Shown here: positions 1-8,726 of the stretch, in pieces
How positions within the stretch are numbered: the stretch's first letter is position 1
Layout: each line of letters opens with the position of its first letter
Source: Neiella holothuriorum
Lineage (GTDB): Bacteria; Pseudomonadota; Gammaproteobacteria; Enterobacterales; Neiellaceae
DNA length: 64,000 bases
Reading direction: 5' to 3'
Assembly: GCF_019457915.1 (NCBI RefSeq)
Contig: NZ_JAHZSS010000001.1
Span: 1 to 64,000, forward strand
Made by a program: the position numbers and the translations under genes
Notes under the pieces: generated by a model
Database searches by the model: none
What the model saw: the letters and a program-made list of their open reading frames with translations, nothing else
What the model was told of the DNA's origin: nothing

Positions 1-76
1 ACTCAGACGTGAAACGCAACTGCGCCGATGGTAGTGTGGGGATTCCCCATGTGAGAGTAGGTCACCGCCAGGCACC
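1..76 (+). rRNA. rrf: 5S ribosomal RNA, 3' part only
   Basis: The window opens inside a 5S rRNA. The stretch reads like the 3' two-thirds of gammaproteobacterial 5S, including GATGGTAGTGTGGGG and the closing strand CACCGCCAGGCACC. The 5' end and the rest of the rRNA operon lie outside the window. A terminator follows at 90-118. Confidence 0.95.
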
Positions 77-89
77 TTTTAAAATAGAA

Positions 90-118
90 AAGCCCTTCGC
101 GTAAGCGAGGGGCTTTTT
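90..118 (+). terminator. rRNA operon terminator 1
   Basis: Stem AAGCCCTTCGC / GCGAGGGGCTT around a GTAA loop, followed by a run of T. It sits directly behind the 5S 3' end. Confidence 0.9.
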
Positions 119-163
119 TATTTTCTATACGTCGTTGATGAATGACCTATTCGAACGAAGTGA

Positions 164-186
164 CAAATCTGTCAGGAACAGATTTG
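164..186 (+). repeat. Hairpin in the rRNA spacer
   Basis: Perfect inverted repeat CAAATCTGT / ACAGATTTG with a 5-nt loop. It is followed by a GC-rich stretch (187-231) that can also fold. It lies between terminator 1 and the second 5S tail, so it is probably part of a structured rRNA-operon spacer. Confidence 0.6.
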
Positions 187-236
187 AACCGCCTTTAGGC
201 TGGCCCGAAGGGCGGAGGGCAGGAGGCCCGGAGTAA

Positions 237-258
237 AGTAGGTCACCGCCAGGCACCT
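237..258 (+). repeat. Second copy of the 5S rRNA 3' tail
   Basis: These 22 bases are identical to 56-77, the last bases of the 5S gene. Upstream of them there is no 5S body, so this is a remnant or recombination scar and not a second gene. It is again followed by a terminator at 272-299. Confidence 0.85.
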
Positions 259-271
259 AATACACGAAGAG

Positions 272-299
272 CCCCAGTCCAAATGGACTGGGGTTTTTT
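272..299 (+). terminator. rRNA operon terminator 2
   Basis: Stem CCCCAGTCC / GGACTGGGG with loop AAAT, then six T. It follows the duplicated 5S tail. Confidence 0.9.
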
Positions 300-392
300 C
301 GTATATAAACACCTAAAGATGTTCTAATCAGTCAGGTCGATGAAAGACATTCATCCATGAATATCATCGACATTAGTACATCCATGTACGTC

Positions 393-423
393 AAAGCCCG
401 TTACTGATGTAGCGGGCTTTTTT
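393..423 (+). terminator. Third terminator-like hairpin
   Basis: Stem AAAGCCCG..AC / GT..CGGGCTTT followed by T residues. No gene is recognisable between 300 and 393, so it either backs up the rRNA terminators or ends a short unannotated RNA. From 424 to the next gene I see no further gene or RNA; a TATAAT box is present at 801-806. Confidence 0.75.
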
Positions 424-857
424 GCTTTGGGGGAAATGCAGCGGCAGCTCCGTTGAGTGAAGACCAATACGCCGCCCTGCTATTCACCAAGCACCTCGTC
501 GTCTGACAGGCCAATCCGCAAGGGCTGGTCTGTTGTTGAGAGGCAAGTAAGCAGAATTTTCGTAGGCTAAATCCAACTCAAACTAAGCTCAAACCCTATC
601 GCTAAAAACTTATTTTGCCTGTTAAACCACACTGCGCGTTTTTTCATATTTTATTTTTGGCGCGAGTTCTTAATGAAAGTAACCAATAAACAACAGGTTA
701 TTTAAAGCCAATCTCTAGAGGCCTGTAGTTAGAGATGTGTCTATAAGTCACTTTGGCGAAGCAGTGTACTTTGACTATGTTATGACAGCGGTTTTGACTA
801 TATAATCGTCGCTTGTCATACCAGTTATAAAAAGCGTCAACTAGGATGGTTACCTTT

Positions 858-1748
858 ATGTCAGTCAGAACAAGCTTAGTTATTTTGTTATTAGTGCTCG
901 CTAAGCCTGCGTTTTGTGCTGATGTTTTGAAATTGGTTAGTCCGTCGGCAGGATCTGGTAAAAGCCAGGATTACAAACATGAGCTGCTCACGCGCGCAAT
1001 GGTATTGAGCGAGCCTGAGTTCGGCGATTTTATTGTTGAAAAGCGCCGAATCGATATGAAACCGAAACGCGCGCTCACGTTGATGCAAACCGGCGAGTTA
1101 ATGAACGTTGCGGTGATTGCTGCAAACGACGATTGGAGCCAAGAAACACTGCCTGTTCATGTGCCTGTTAGAGGCGGCACGCTAAGTTATCGTTTATTAC
1201 TGATCAACGAGCAAGACTTACCGGCATTTGCTAACGTCAACAATGTGCATCAATTAAAACAATTGACGGCAGGTTTGCAAGACGACTGGCTGACGACCAA
1301 GAGCTTTGAATCAGCAGGCTTGACGCTGATGACTTCCCATAATTTTGAAGGCTTGTTTTCGATGCTACAGAGCAAGCGCGTCGATTATGTGCCACGTGCG
1401 ATTTACGAGATTTATGATGAGCTCGACCGACGCCAGGTACGCTACCCAGACATGGTGATTGAGCCGACGTTATTGTTACATGTGCCAATGGTCAGCTTTG
1501 CCTATGTTTCGCCACAGTACCCAAGGCTTAATAAACGCCTCTCTCTTGGTTTAACTCGTTTAGCCGACTCGGGTGAGTTGATGCGTATATTTAATAAATA
1601 CTACGCTGAAGAATTTGCTCGTGCCCAGCTTAAATCCCGTAAAGTCATTGATGTTAGTAGTGACTTCTTTGAAAACCCGACGTCATTTGAAGCCGCACAT
1701 GTATGGCAATTACACGAAAGCCGCCCTATCAATATTGTGAACAAATAA
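858..1748 (+). CDS. Orphan periplasmic substrate-binding-like protein
   Basis: A secreted protein of about 296 residues resembling the type-2 periplasmic binding fold of amino-acid ABC transporters (SBP_bac_3-like). The N-terminus is a signal peptide with a hydrophobic core (SLVILLLVLAKPAFC) and a cut near ADV. I prefer the ATG at 858 over that at 846 because AGGA lies 12 bases before it, whereas the earlier ATG has no room for a ribosome site. It is clearly a paralogue of the protein at 12073-12996: both carry QLKQLTAG and a [FY]xPRAI motif. No permease or ATPase gene is nearby, so it may serve a sensor or an unlinked transporter; the ligand is unknown. Confidence 0.75.
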   Translation: MSVRTSLVILLLVLAKPAFCADVLKLVSPSAGSGKSQDYKHELLTRAMVLSEPEFGDFIVEKRRIDMKPKRALTLMQTGELMNVAVIAANDDWSQETLPVHVPVRGGTLSYRLLLINEQDLPAFANVNNVHQLKQLTAGLQDDWLTTKSFESAGLTLMTSHNFEGLFSMLQSKRVDYVPRAIYEIYDELDRRQVRYPDMVIEPTLLLHVPMVSFAYVSPQYPRLNKRLSLGLTRLADSGELMRIFNKYYAEEFARAQLKSRKVIDVSSDFFENPTSFEAAHVWQLHESRPINIVNK

Positions 1749-1968
1749 CCGGGAATTAGCTTTTGGTTGTAGCGCTTACTAAGCTGACTGACTTAAATGA
1801 AGCGTAAATCGGTGCTTTGTCGCTAAGACCCGCTAACCTACCAAACTTGTTTGTTTTGCAACAACATTCGCGCTTTCGATAATTATTTATACGAATAAAA
1901 ACAACCGATTATCTACTCGGCGTTGTTCTTGCTTGACCCTTGGTTTTGACCATAAAAGGAACAAGGAA

Positions 1969-2337
1969 ATGGCAACAGTGTACTTTTCATCACCAACGAT
2001 GAGAAAAAATAAAAAAGTTGAAGCCGTTGCGGGTAAACGTGACGCAATCTTAGGCCTTGCTGAAAGCAATGGTATTAAGATCCCGTGTGAGTGTCGTGAC
2101 GGTGAGTGTGGTTCTTGTTTGATTAAAGTGACCCACTTAGATGGCGACCGCATCAAGGGCATCATGCTAACGGATAAAGAGCGTTCAGTTTTGAAGTCGA
2201 TTGGTAAGTTGCCGCAGCATGAAGCTGAGCGTGCCGAAACTCACGATATCCCGCCAACGTACAGGCTGGCTTGTCAAACGATCGTAACGGACGAAGATTT
2301 ACTGGTAGAGTTTACTGGTGAGCCTGGCGGTGCGTAG
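1969..2337 (+). CDS. 2Fe-2S ferredoxin (plant type)
   Basis: A soluble electron carrier of 122 residues. The cluster ligands are visible as C-RDGE-C-GS-C (CxxxxCxxC), with a fourth Cys in RLACQT near the C-terminus, which is the plant/adrenodoxin-like [2Fe-2S] arrangement. The start at 1969 is chosen because AGGAACAAGGAA directly precedes that ATG; the longer frame from 1933 adds 12 unconserved-looking residues. The gene stands alone and ends in a hairpin at 2347-2377. The redox partner is not evident from the neighbours. Confidence 0.85.
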   Translation: MATVYFSSPTMRKNKKVEAVAGKRDAILGLAESNGIKIPCECRDGECGSCLIKVTHLDGDRIKGIMLTDKERSVLKSIGKLPQHEAERAETHDIPPTYRLACQTIVTDEDLLVEFTGEPGGA

Positions 2338-2346
2338 CAATAACGA

Positions 2347-2377
2347 GCGAGCCTGAGGTTTCGCAGGCTCGCTTCTT
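2347..2377. terminator. Terminator between convergent genes
   Basis: Perfect stem GCGAGCCTG / CAGGCTCGC with an 8-nt loop, followed by TTCTTT. It sits between the ferredoxin stop and the 3' end of the opposite-strand gene and may serve both. Confidence 0.8.
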
Positions 2378-2380
2378 TGA

Positions 2381-3082
2381 CTAGAACCTTAATTCAAATT
2401 CGACACCGTTGTAGGTTGGCCGCAATTGCCATTGAAGAGCCGTTTGGCTGTCACCATAAGTAGTTTTGTAATTTTCCCATTGCTGTTCAGCGGCAGAAGG
2501 TTGTGTCCAAATAGCGGCTTCTCCAATCACAATACCCAAAGCTGATGAAGAAAGTGCGTCGCTACTATCGCCGAATGCTGCTATCGCAGCAGCTCCGATT
2601 AAGTTCGCGCCAATGGTAATCGCGTGTGGTTTCCAGGTGTAGCGTTCGTTAGCTCGCCACGCACTGTGCCTTAGTAATTGCTCTGCTTTTTTTAATTGCT
2701 CGATTTTTTGCGCTCTGGTCGTCGCTGGCATGCTTTGATATTCATCTAAGCCATGGACAATTGGGAGGGGCTTCATCAACATCATGGCGAGACCGCCCGT
2801 CGATTTGATGGCACCAACCCAGAGTTTGGTGGAATCATCACTGTCACTCTCGTCGGCGGCCTTGGCTGCTTGGGCGACAGCTGACACTGCGTAGAATCCA
2901 CTCCATCCGTAATGCCAATAGTCGGACGGCGACTCAATTTCATCAAATGATTTATTCAGGTAGGCCAAGCGTTGATCAAGCTCTGCATCGCTAAGTTGAT
3001 CATAATCGGTTGCGTTGCTTGATGTTGATATCAATAAACAGACAAACGCCAAGCTAGCGATTAATTTTCGAGGGAGTTGCAT
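2381..3082 (-). CDS. Exported protein of unknown function
   Basis: A 233-residue protein that I do not recognise. It begins with a Sec signal peptide (LIASLAFVCLLISTSS, cut near NAT-DYD). The mature part has a charged N-terminal stretch and several short Gly/Ala-rich hydrophobic segments (for example ITIGANLIGAAAIAAF), and ends with VEFELRF, an aromatic terminus like that of outer-membrane proteins. The start is supported by AGGAAGA upstream. It could be a small membrane-associated envelope protein; no functional call is justified. Confidence 0.65.
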   Translation of the reverse strand: MQLPRKLIASLAFVCLLISTSSNATDYDQLSDAELDQRLAYLNKSFDEIESPSDYWHYGWSGFYAVSAVAQAAKAADESDSDDSTKLWVGAIKSTGGLAMMLMKPLPIVHGLDEYQSMPATTRAQKIEQLKKAEQLLRHSAWRANERYTWKPHAITIGANLIGAAAIAAFGDSSDALSSSALGIVIGEAAIWTQPSAAEQQWENYKTTYGDSQTALQWQLRPTYNGVEFELRF

Positions 3083-3322
3083 GGGTGATCTTCCTAATCG
3101 AGAGATGGAAATTGTGGGCTAAAAAATGAATTAATTAGCGTGCTATTACGTTAGCATAGAATGTTCGGTAAATAGCTGCTCCATTTTGCTTTGATCTTGA
3201 GCACGTAATTCATTGAACAGAAGTTAAAAATAGCACCGACAAGGGTATCATGGCGGCGCTGTCAACGTTAGATGGAGCTGGCATTGGCTAAAGAAAGCGC
3301 CAAATCAGTCGATTAAAACAAA

Positions 3323-3919
3323 TTGAGAATAATTCAACTATTTAAGGGCACACGGAACTTGTTGCTAAACGCCGTTACTTCTCTAAAACGTTGCTTTTAC
3401 ATGGCGGTTGCTGCGCTGTTGTTGGTGACCTCAGCCATCGCAAATGAAGCCAACAACGATAGCGATTATTTATTAGGTGCTGGCGACTATATTGGCGTCG
3501 ATGTTTATAACGAGCCTGATTTAAGTCTAGAAACAGAAGTTGATCGTGCCGGCTTTATTAGCTTTCCGTTTTTGGGTGAAGTGGCTGCGAAAGGATTAAC
3601 CACGCCACAGCTTGCAACATCAATTCAAGACGGCCTTCGAGGTGATTACCTTGTTGATCCGCATGTCCAAGTCTCGGTCATTCGCTATCGGCCGTTTTAT
3701 ATTCATGGTCAAGTCCATGCCCCCGGTGGTTACCCTTATCAGCCAGGACTGACGGTTGATATGGCAATTGCTTTGGCTGGCGGGCTGAAAGAGCGTGCTT
3801 CTAAATCAAATTGGTCGATTCGACGCGCGGCTGATTCTCACCAGCAAGAACAAGACGCGAGTCGCGACACGCCGGTTATGGCGGGTGACATTGTTGAAAT
3901 ATCCGAGAGCTTTTTCTAG
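3323..3919 (+). CDS. Short polysaccharide export (OPX/Wza-family) protein
   Basis: An exported protein of up to 198 residues with the poly-export domain seen in Wza-type proteins (LGAGDYIGVDVYNEPDLS, then DPHVQVSVI and one SLBB-like segment YIHGQVHAPGGYPY). It is about half the length of Wza: it lacks further SLBB repeats and the C-terminal helix that forms the outer-membrane pore. There is no lipobox Cys. The start is uncertain. TTG at 3323 is the outer limit and TTG at 3359 has AAGGG upstream; ATG at 3401 would leave a signal peptide without positive charge. It is followed after 9 bases by a Wzc-like gene, so the two probably form one export unit. Confidence 0.8.
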   Translation: MRIIQLFKGTRNLLLNAVTSLKRCFYMAVAALLLVTSAIANEANNDSDYLLGAGDYIGVDVYNEPDLSLETEVDRAGFISFPFLGEVAAKGLTTPQLATSIQDGLRGDYLVDPHVQVSVIRYRPFYIHGQVHAPGGYPYQPGLTVDMAIALAGGLKERASKSNWSIRRAADSHQQEQDASRDTPVMAGDIVEISESFF

Positions 3920-3928
3920 CCCGCTATT

Positions 3929-6112
3929 ATGAATTCATATTCCTCTGCGCCTAATCATCAAAACGACAGCGAGTTGCTAGTGGACTTGGTGACGTTGCTA
4001 TGGCGTAAGCGTTTATTGATTATTGCCGTTGCCACGGTATTTGCATTGTTGGCGGTGATTTATGTTAAGTCATTAGCCTTAATGTATCGGACGAGCGCCA
4101 ACGTTCAAATTGGCGGCCAAAAATCAAATGTTGTGGCGATTGAGCAGCTCTATGTGATTGATGAGCGAAGCTCCTCCCACATGAGTACTCAAGTCGAGCT
4201 TCTTAAATCACGAGCGATTGCGCAAAAAGTGATTGCGCAAATGTCGCTACACACGCATCCCGAATTTACTTACCGCCAACCAAGCGTGTTTGAATACTGG
4301 CGAGGCTATTTCACCGGCAAAGAGTCACTGATGTCGCAACTCGAGTGGCCGGTCACAACCCAGTGGCTAGAAGCTGAATTCCGCGCTCGTTTGTCGGTCG
4401 CGCCGGTGCGCGATAGTGAAATTATTCAAATTAGTTTTGATGCCTACGATCCTAAATTAGCTGCGGGCGTCGCCAATGGCATTGTTGCCGCCTATATCGA
4501 TTATCATCGCGATTCACAAAGTGAGATGACCGAGCAAACGTCGCAATGGTTACTGGAACAGCTCGAAGAGCAACGGGCCAACCTTTTGCGAGCCGAACAA
4601 GAGTTATCGGCATTTCGAAAAACTGAAGATCTGATTGATATCTCGGGTATTCTTGGTTTAGTCAGTCAGGAGCTAAATCAGACGTCATCACAAATCATTG
4701 AAGCGAGACGTAAGTCAGAAGAAATTAGCGTACTCAGTGGCTTGGTACAGGAATACAGCAAAAATGATGTGATGGATTTATTGGCCATCGAAAGCGTGCG
4801 CGAGCATCCGTCCATCAAGAGTATTCGCGATAAACGACTTGAGCTACGCTTGCGCGAATCTGAGCTCGCCAAACGCTACGGGCCTAAACACCCCAAACGG
4901 ACGGCGTTGGCGGCAGAGCAAAAAGCGGTAGATGACAACTTAACGGAGCTGCTAACCCAAATCAGCTCTACCATGGCAAACGAGTACCAAGCTGCGCAAC
5001 TCAAAGAGCGCGGTTTAGAAAATGCCTTTGAGCGTACCAAAGCTACTTATCAACGCCTGAGTAATGTGCAAGCTAAATTTACTCAGTTGCAGCGCGAAGT
5101 GGAAACCCACCAAAAGCTTTACGATACTTTTCTGACGCGCTTTGAAGAAACTAAAGCGACGGAAGATCTCGAACATAATTACGCGCGTTTAATCGATCCA
5201 GCGATCGTTCCTATTTACCCATTTAAGCCTCGCAAGGTGATGATTTTGATGATTGCGGTGGTATTGGGTGGCATGCTCGGCTGTTTAATTGTGTTCGCCC
5301 GAAGTTTACTCGGCGGGGCTATACGCAAAGGCGCCGAGGTTGAAACATCGTTAGGTCTCGATGTACTCATCGAATTACCCGTGGTCAAACTGAAAAAACG
5401 CTCGCCAGTGCAAGCATTACTGGAAGATAGCTACTTCAGTGAAGCCATTCATGGTTTACGTACTCGCTTGCAGTTGAGTGGCGGTCGCAATCAACTTGCG
5501 GCAATCACCTCAACATTGCCGGGTGAGGGTAAGTCTTCGGTCGCTATTCAGTTGGCTATTTCATGTGGTGAGATCGAAAAGGTATTGCTCATTGACGCCG
5601 ATATGCGCAGCCCGTCCATTAACACCATGCTTGATATAGAGCCGACCATGCCTGGCTTGAGTAATGTCTTATCGCGTTCTCATAAGGTTGGTGCTTGTAT
5701 TCATCATTCGAGCGAATTAGATATCGATGTTATGCCCGCCGGCAAGCCGACCAGCGATCCGCTTAACTACCTGTCATCAAACAAGTTCAAGGTGCTTATT
5801 AACGGCCTGCGCGAACACTATGATCGCATTATTATTGAAACTGGCCCGATTCAGGCCGTGAGTGACGCTCAGGTAGTCTCGACGGTAGCCGATAAGTTGT
5901 TGTATGTCGTTAAAGCGGAGCAAACGTCACGAGCTGGCGTTAAGGCCGGACTCGATCGGCTGCGTAAAGTGAATGCCCCCATACTCGGTATTGTTCTCAA
6001 TCAAGTGCCGGTGCGCCGCTCTGGCACTAGTCAAAAATGGGGCCAACAAACTGAATTTGCGCCTAATTTAGTCGAGCTATCACAGGCTCGAGCTAATAGA
6101 AATCGCGCTTGA
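3929..6112 (+). CDS. Wzc-like polysaccharide co-polymerase / BY-kinase-like ATPase
   Basis: A 727-residue inner-membrane protein with a Wzz chain-length domain between two membrane segments (about 31-51 and 437-457) and long coiled coil. A cytoplasmic bacterial tyrosine-kinase-like domain follows. Walker A is LPGEGKSS (near 528-536) and Walker A' is VLLIDADMR (near 552-560). The usual Walker B DTPP reads IIIETGPI (near 633). The C-terminus (LVELSQARANRNRA) has no tyrosine cluster, which in Wzc is the autophosphorylated tail. It partners the short OPX protein upstream. No glycosyltransferase, flippase or polymerase gene is next to the pair, so the exported polysaccharide must be made elsewhere. 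Kinase activity is doubtful; control of export or chain length is the likelier role. Confidence 0.85.
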   Translation: MNSYSSAPNHQNDSELLVDLVTLLWRKRLLIIAVATVFALLAVIYVKSLALMYRTSANVQIGGQKSNVVAIEQLYVIDERSSSHMSTQVELLKSRAIAQKVIAQMSLHTHPEFTYRQPSVFEYWRGYFTGKESLMSQLEWPVTTQWLEAEFRARLSVAPVRDSEIIQISFDAYDPKLAAGVANGIVAAYIDYHRDSQSEMTEQTSQWLLEQLEEQRANLLRAEQELSAFRKTEDLIDISGILGLVSQELNQTSSQIIEARRKSEEISVLSGLVQEYSKNDVMDLLAIESVREHPSIKSIRDKRLELRLRESELAKRYGPKHPKRTALAAEQKAVDDNLTELLTQISSTMANEYQAAQLKERGLENAFERTKATYQRLSNVQAKFTQLQREVETHQKLYDTFLTRFEETKATEDLEHNYARLIDPAIVPIYPFKPRKVMILMIAVVLGGMLGCLIVFARSLLGGAIRKGAEVETSLGLDVLIELPVVKLKKRSPVQALLEDSYFSEAIHGLRTRLQLSGGRNQLAAITSTLPGEGKSSVAIQLAISCGEIEKVLLIDADMRSPSINTMLDIEPTMPGLSNVLSRSHKVGACIHHSSELDIDVMPAGKPTSDPLNYLSSNKFKVLINGLREHYDRIIIETGPIQAVSDAQVVSTVADKLLYVVKAEQTSRAGVKAGLDRLRKVNAPILGIVLNQVPVRRSGTSQKWGQQTEFAPNLVELSQARANRNRA

Positions 6113-6163
6113 TATTGAGTGCTTGAGAGCTAGAAAAGAAGGTAAAGCCGAGGGAGGTGTTGT

Positions 6164-6397
6164 TTAGCCTTGCCGTAAATCTACGCTAGGGCAAGTGTCT
6201 AGTTGGCCCGCTTCATCAATGGTCGCAAAAGATTGCCCGCTACTGCAAATCGCAACTTTCCCACCTGTCGTCGAACGAATAAATAACAAACCATACCCTT
6301 CAGACTCAAGAGCATTAAACGCAGAGCGTTGCGCTACGTTCAAGCTTTGTAACGATATTTGCTGAGCCGCAAAGCGACGTTCAACCGTTGTTGCCAT
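6164..6397 (-). CDS. Small protein of unknown function (77 aa)
   Basis: Not recognised. The start at 6397 is preferred because AGAGG lies 7 bases upstream; an upstream in-frame ATG at 6439 lacks such a site. The protein has no signal peptide, is mostly soluble in character, and has two cysteines (AICSSG and LDTCPS) in the C-terminal third. It reads towards the Wzc-like gene and has no clear operon partner. Confidence 0.5.
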   Translation of the reverse strand: MATTVERRFAAQQISLQSLNVAQRSAFNALESEGYGLLFIRSTTGGKVAICSSGQSFATIDEAGQLDTCPSVDLRQG

Positions 6398-6581
6398 AGG
6401 TGTGCCTCTAATAGCGATTAGGTCCGTTAGCTGCCACAAAAAGCCAGCTTTTAAAAAGCTGCGAGGGAACCGTTAGGAATATCAAATTCGACCGAGCAAT
6501 TAAAGCTGCCTGTGCAAAAATTAGACATGGGTCTACCGTTAAGGTTCTAGTTCACTCGATTTTCAAGGAGAGAAAATCATC

Positions 6582-6839
6582 ATGAAATACGCCTTTCCAA
6601 TCTTAATCATTTGTATGCTTTGCCTGCTCGTTGGCGTGGACGCTAAAGAGCAGCCGCTTTATGAAACATCTGCTGGGATGGATAGAAAATGTCTATACCT
6701 AGCAAAGCAAATGAACCGAACCATTAAGAAGTTAAAAAAGCAGCCGATTGATCAACGCCAGCTGGAGCAAGATCTTGAGGATTATCAGGAAGAGTGGGCC
6801 GAGCACGATTGTCAAAACAACGGCAAGAATGTTCGTTAG
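6582..6839 (+). CDS. Small secreted protein with two cysteines (85 aa)
   Basis: Start supported by AAGGAGAG upstream. Residues 1-21 form a signal peptide (PILIICMLCLLVGVDA). The mature part is highly charged and helical (NRTIKKLKKQPIDQRQLEQ), with one Cys near its start and one near its end that could form a disulfide. Function unknown. It is followed by a strong terminator, which supports it as an expressed single gene. Confidence 0.65.
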   Translation: MKYAFPILIICMLCLLVGVDAKEQPLYETSAGMDRKCLYLAKQMNRTIKKLKKQPIDQRQLEQDLEDYQEEWAEHDCQNNGKNVR

Positions 6840-6851
6840 CTAAATCGAAGC

Positions 6852-6881
6852 AAAAAAAAGCCCGCAAAAGCGGGCTTTTTT
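6852..6881. terminator. Bidirectional terminator
   Basis: Stem AGCCCGC / GCGGGCT with loop AAAA, flanked by an A run on one side and a T run on the other. It can end both the small secreted protein gene (+) and the PTS operon (-). Confidence 0.9.
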
Positions 6882-6891
6882 CTACTTTATC

Positions 6892-8694
6892 TTATTGGTC
6901 GCGAAGTTTGTTAATCGCGATTTCATAAGCTTCGGCGTAATCACCAACCAAAATATGGTAAAGGTTACCTTGTACCTTCATGGTTGCTTTTGCCAATGGT
7001 AGATTGACTGTGTCAGGGTCAACATCAACAGGTTGCTTTAACAGCAAGCGAATGCGACTCGTCGCACAACGCGTTACCTTTTCGATGTTATCTGCACCGC
7101 CAAAGGTTTCTACGCAAACCGCAACGGCAGCTTCCACATCGGCAGTGACGTCTACCGGCTCATCGGCAACCGGCGCGGCACTGGTTGGTGCCGCTGCTAC
7201 GGGCGCAGTAAGCTCTGCATTGCCACCACTTTTCAGGTAGATGTCCATGTCGGTTTTAAGATTTTCGGACTGAGGGCCAAAAATAGCCTGCATGCCATTA
7301 CCAACTTGAACAACACCGGCAGCGCCCATAGCTTTGAGTTTGGCTTGATCGACAGCAGCAGGATTATTAACGCCAACACGAAGGCGGGTAATACAGGCAT
7401 CCAAGCTCGCAATGTTACTTGCGCCACCAAAAGCCAGTACTAAGTCGCGAGCAAAACCATCTTCACTTGAATCGCTAGTGACGGCTACTTCGTCATCATC
7501 TCGGCCTGGTGTTTTAAGGTCGAACTTGGTGATCACCACACGGAAAACGGTGTAGTACACGGCGGCGTACATCAAACCAATAACCGGGAACCAGAAGAAC
7601 TTCTCAGAGTTGCTAGACAGCACGAGGAAGTCAATCAAGCCGTGGGAAAATGAGGTGCCGTGCACCATACCCAGCGTGTTGGTTACGACATATGCTGTTG
7701 CTGCGAGCACTGCGTGGATAGCATAAAGTACAGGTGCTACGAACAAGAAAGAAAACTCAATTGGTTCAGTAATACCTGTTAAGAATGATGTGAGTGCGGC
7801 TGACACCATGATGCCGCCAACTTTTGCTTTGTTCTCTGGCTTAGCACAATGCCAGATCGCAATTGCAGCAGCAGGAAGACCGTACATTTTGAACATGTAA
7901 CCGCCAGCCAACTGACCAAAGTGATTGGTGGCTGTTGCGCGGGTTGCGGCATCGGCTTCAAGGTAACAAGTCAGTACACCCGAGCGAGCTTCACCCGCCA
8001 AGTTGGTACAAGAACCGGCTTCGAAGAAGAAAGGCACGTTCCAAACGTGGTGCAAGCCAAACGGAATGAGTGAACGCTCAATGAGGCCGTAAATACCAAA
8101 CGCGGTGGCAGGGCTTTGCTCTGCAGCCCAATGGGAGAAGGTGTTAATGGCGCCACCAATTGGAGGCCAGATAATAACCATCACTATGCCCAGTAAAATA
8201 GCGGCGAAAGCGGTGATAATTGGCACTGCACGTTTGCCGGCAAAAAAGCCGAGATATGATGGCAGCTGAATGCGATAGAAACGGTTGAATACCGCTGCTG
8301 ATACACCGCCGATCAAAATACCACCAAAGACCCCGGTCTCAATGGAGTCAATGCCCATGATTTGTTTCACTTCTAGGCCTTCAACGCCCATAGCAGTGGC
8401 AACCACGCCCATGGTTGCCAGCATCACGGCATAGCCAACGGTGGCGGCCAAGGCCGATACACCATCATTTTCGGTGAAGCCTAGGGCAACGCCAATGGCA
8501 AAAAGTAGTGCGAGGTTTCCGAAAATCGCGCCACCAGAAGCGGCCATGATTTGCGATAAAATATCCGGTAACCACGAGAAGTTAGCTGCACCAACACCCA
8601 GCAGAATACCTGCAACAGGCAGCACCGAGACGGGGAGCATTAGCGATTTGCCGACTTTTTGTAATGCCCCAAAGGCATTGGTAAAAGCACTCAT
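6892..8694 (-). CDS. nagE: PTS N-acetylglucosamine-type EIIC-EIIB-EIIB permease
   Basis: A 600-residue sugar permease of the glucose/GlcNAc PTS family. Residues 1-390 are the membrane EIIC domain, with the motif [10 protein letters not shown] near 307-316. EIIB domain 1 follows, with phosphorylated Cys434 in [10 protein letters not shown]. After an Ala/Pro linker comes a second EIIB-like domain with Cys543 in TRCATSRIR. There is no EIIA; that is supplied by the fused protein encoded 32 bases upstream. GlcNAc specificity is inferred from family resemblance and from the nag genes elsewhere in the window; glucose is the main alternative. The product would be GlcNAc-6-phosphate for NagA. SD AAGGAA supports the start. 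Confidence 0.88.
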   Translation of the reverse strand: MSAFTNAFGALQKVGKSLMLPVSVLPVAGILLGVGAANFSWLPDILSQIMAASGGAIFGNLALLFAIGVALGFTENDGVSALAATVGYAVMLATMGVVATAMGVEGLEVKQIMGIDSIETGVFGGILIGGVSAAVFNRFYRIQLPSYLGFFAGKRAVPIITAFAAILLGIVMVIIWPPIGGAINTFSHWAAEQSPATAFGIYGLIERSLIPFGLHHVWNVPFFFEAGSCTNLAGEARSGVLTCYLEADAATRATATNHFGQLAGGYMFKMYGLPAAAIAIWHCAKPENKAKVGGIMVSAALTSFLTGITEPIEFSFLFVAPVLYAIHAVLAATAYVVTNTLGMVHGTSFSHGLIDFLVLSSNSEKFFWFPVIGLMYAAVYYTVFRVVITKFDLKTPGRDDDEVAVTSDSSEDGFARDLVLAFGGASNIASLDACITRLRVGVNNPAAVDQAKLKAMGAAGVVQVGNGMQAIFGPQSENLKTDMDIYLKSGGNAELTAPVAAAPTSAAPVADEPVDVTADVEAAVAVCVETFGGADNIEKVTRCATSRIRLLLKQPVDVDPDTVNLPLAKATMKVQGNLYHILVGDYAEAYEIAINKLRDQ

Positions 8695-8726
8695 GTTTCG
8701 TTCCTTACTTATAGTTTTAAATTAGT

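Noticed and set aside
237-258. A second 5S rRNA gene
   Set aside because: Only the last 22 bases match; the 5S body is missing upstream.
300-393. Possible tRNA or small RNA between terminators 2 and 3 behind the rRNA operon
   Set aside because: No cloverleaf or T-loop motif (GTTCRANYC) is present; the stretch has no recognisable RNA structure apart from the terminator.
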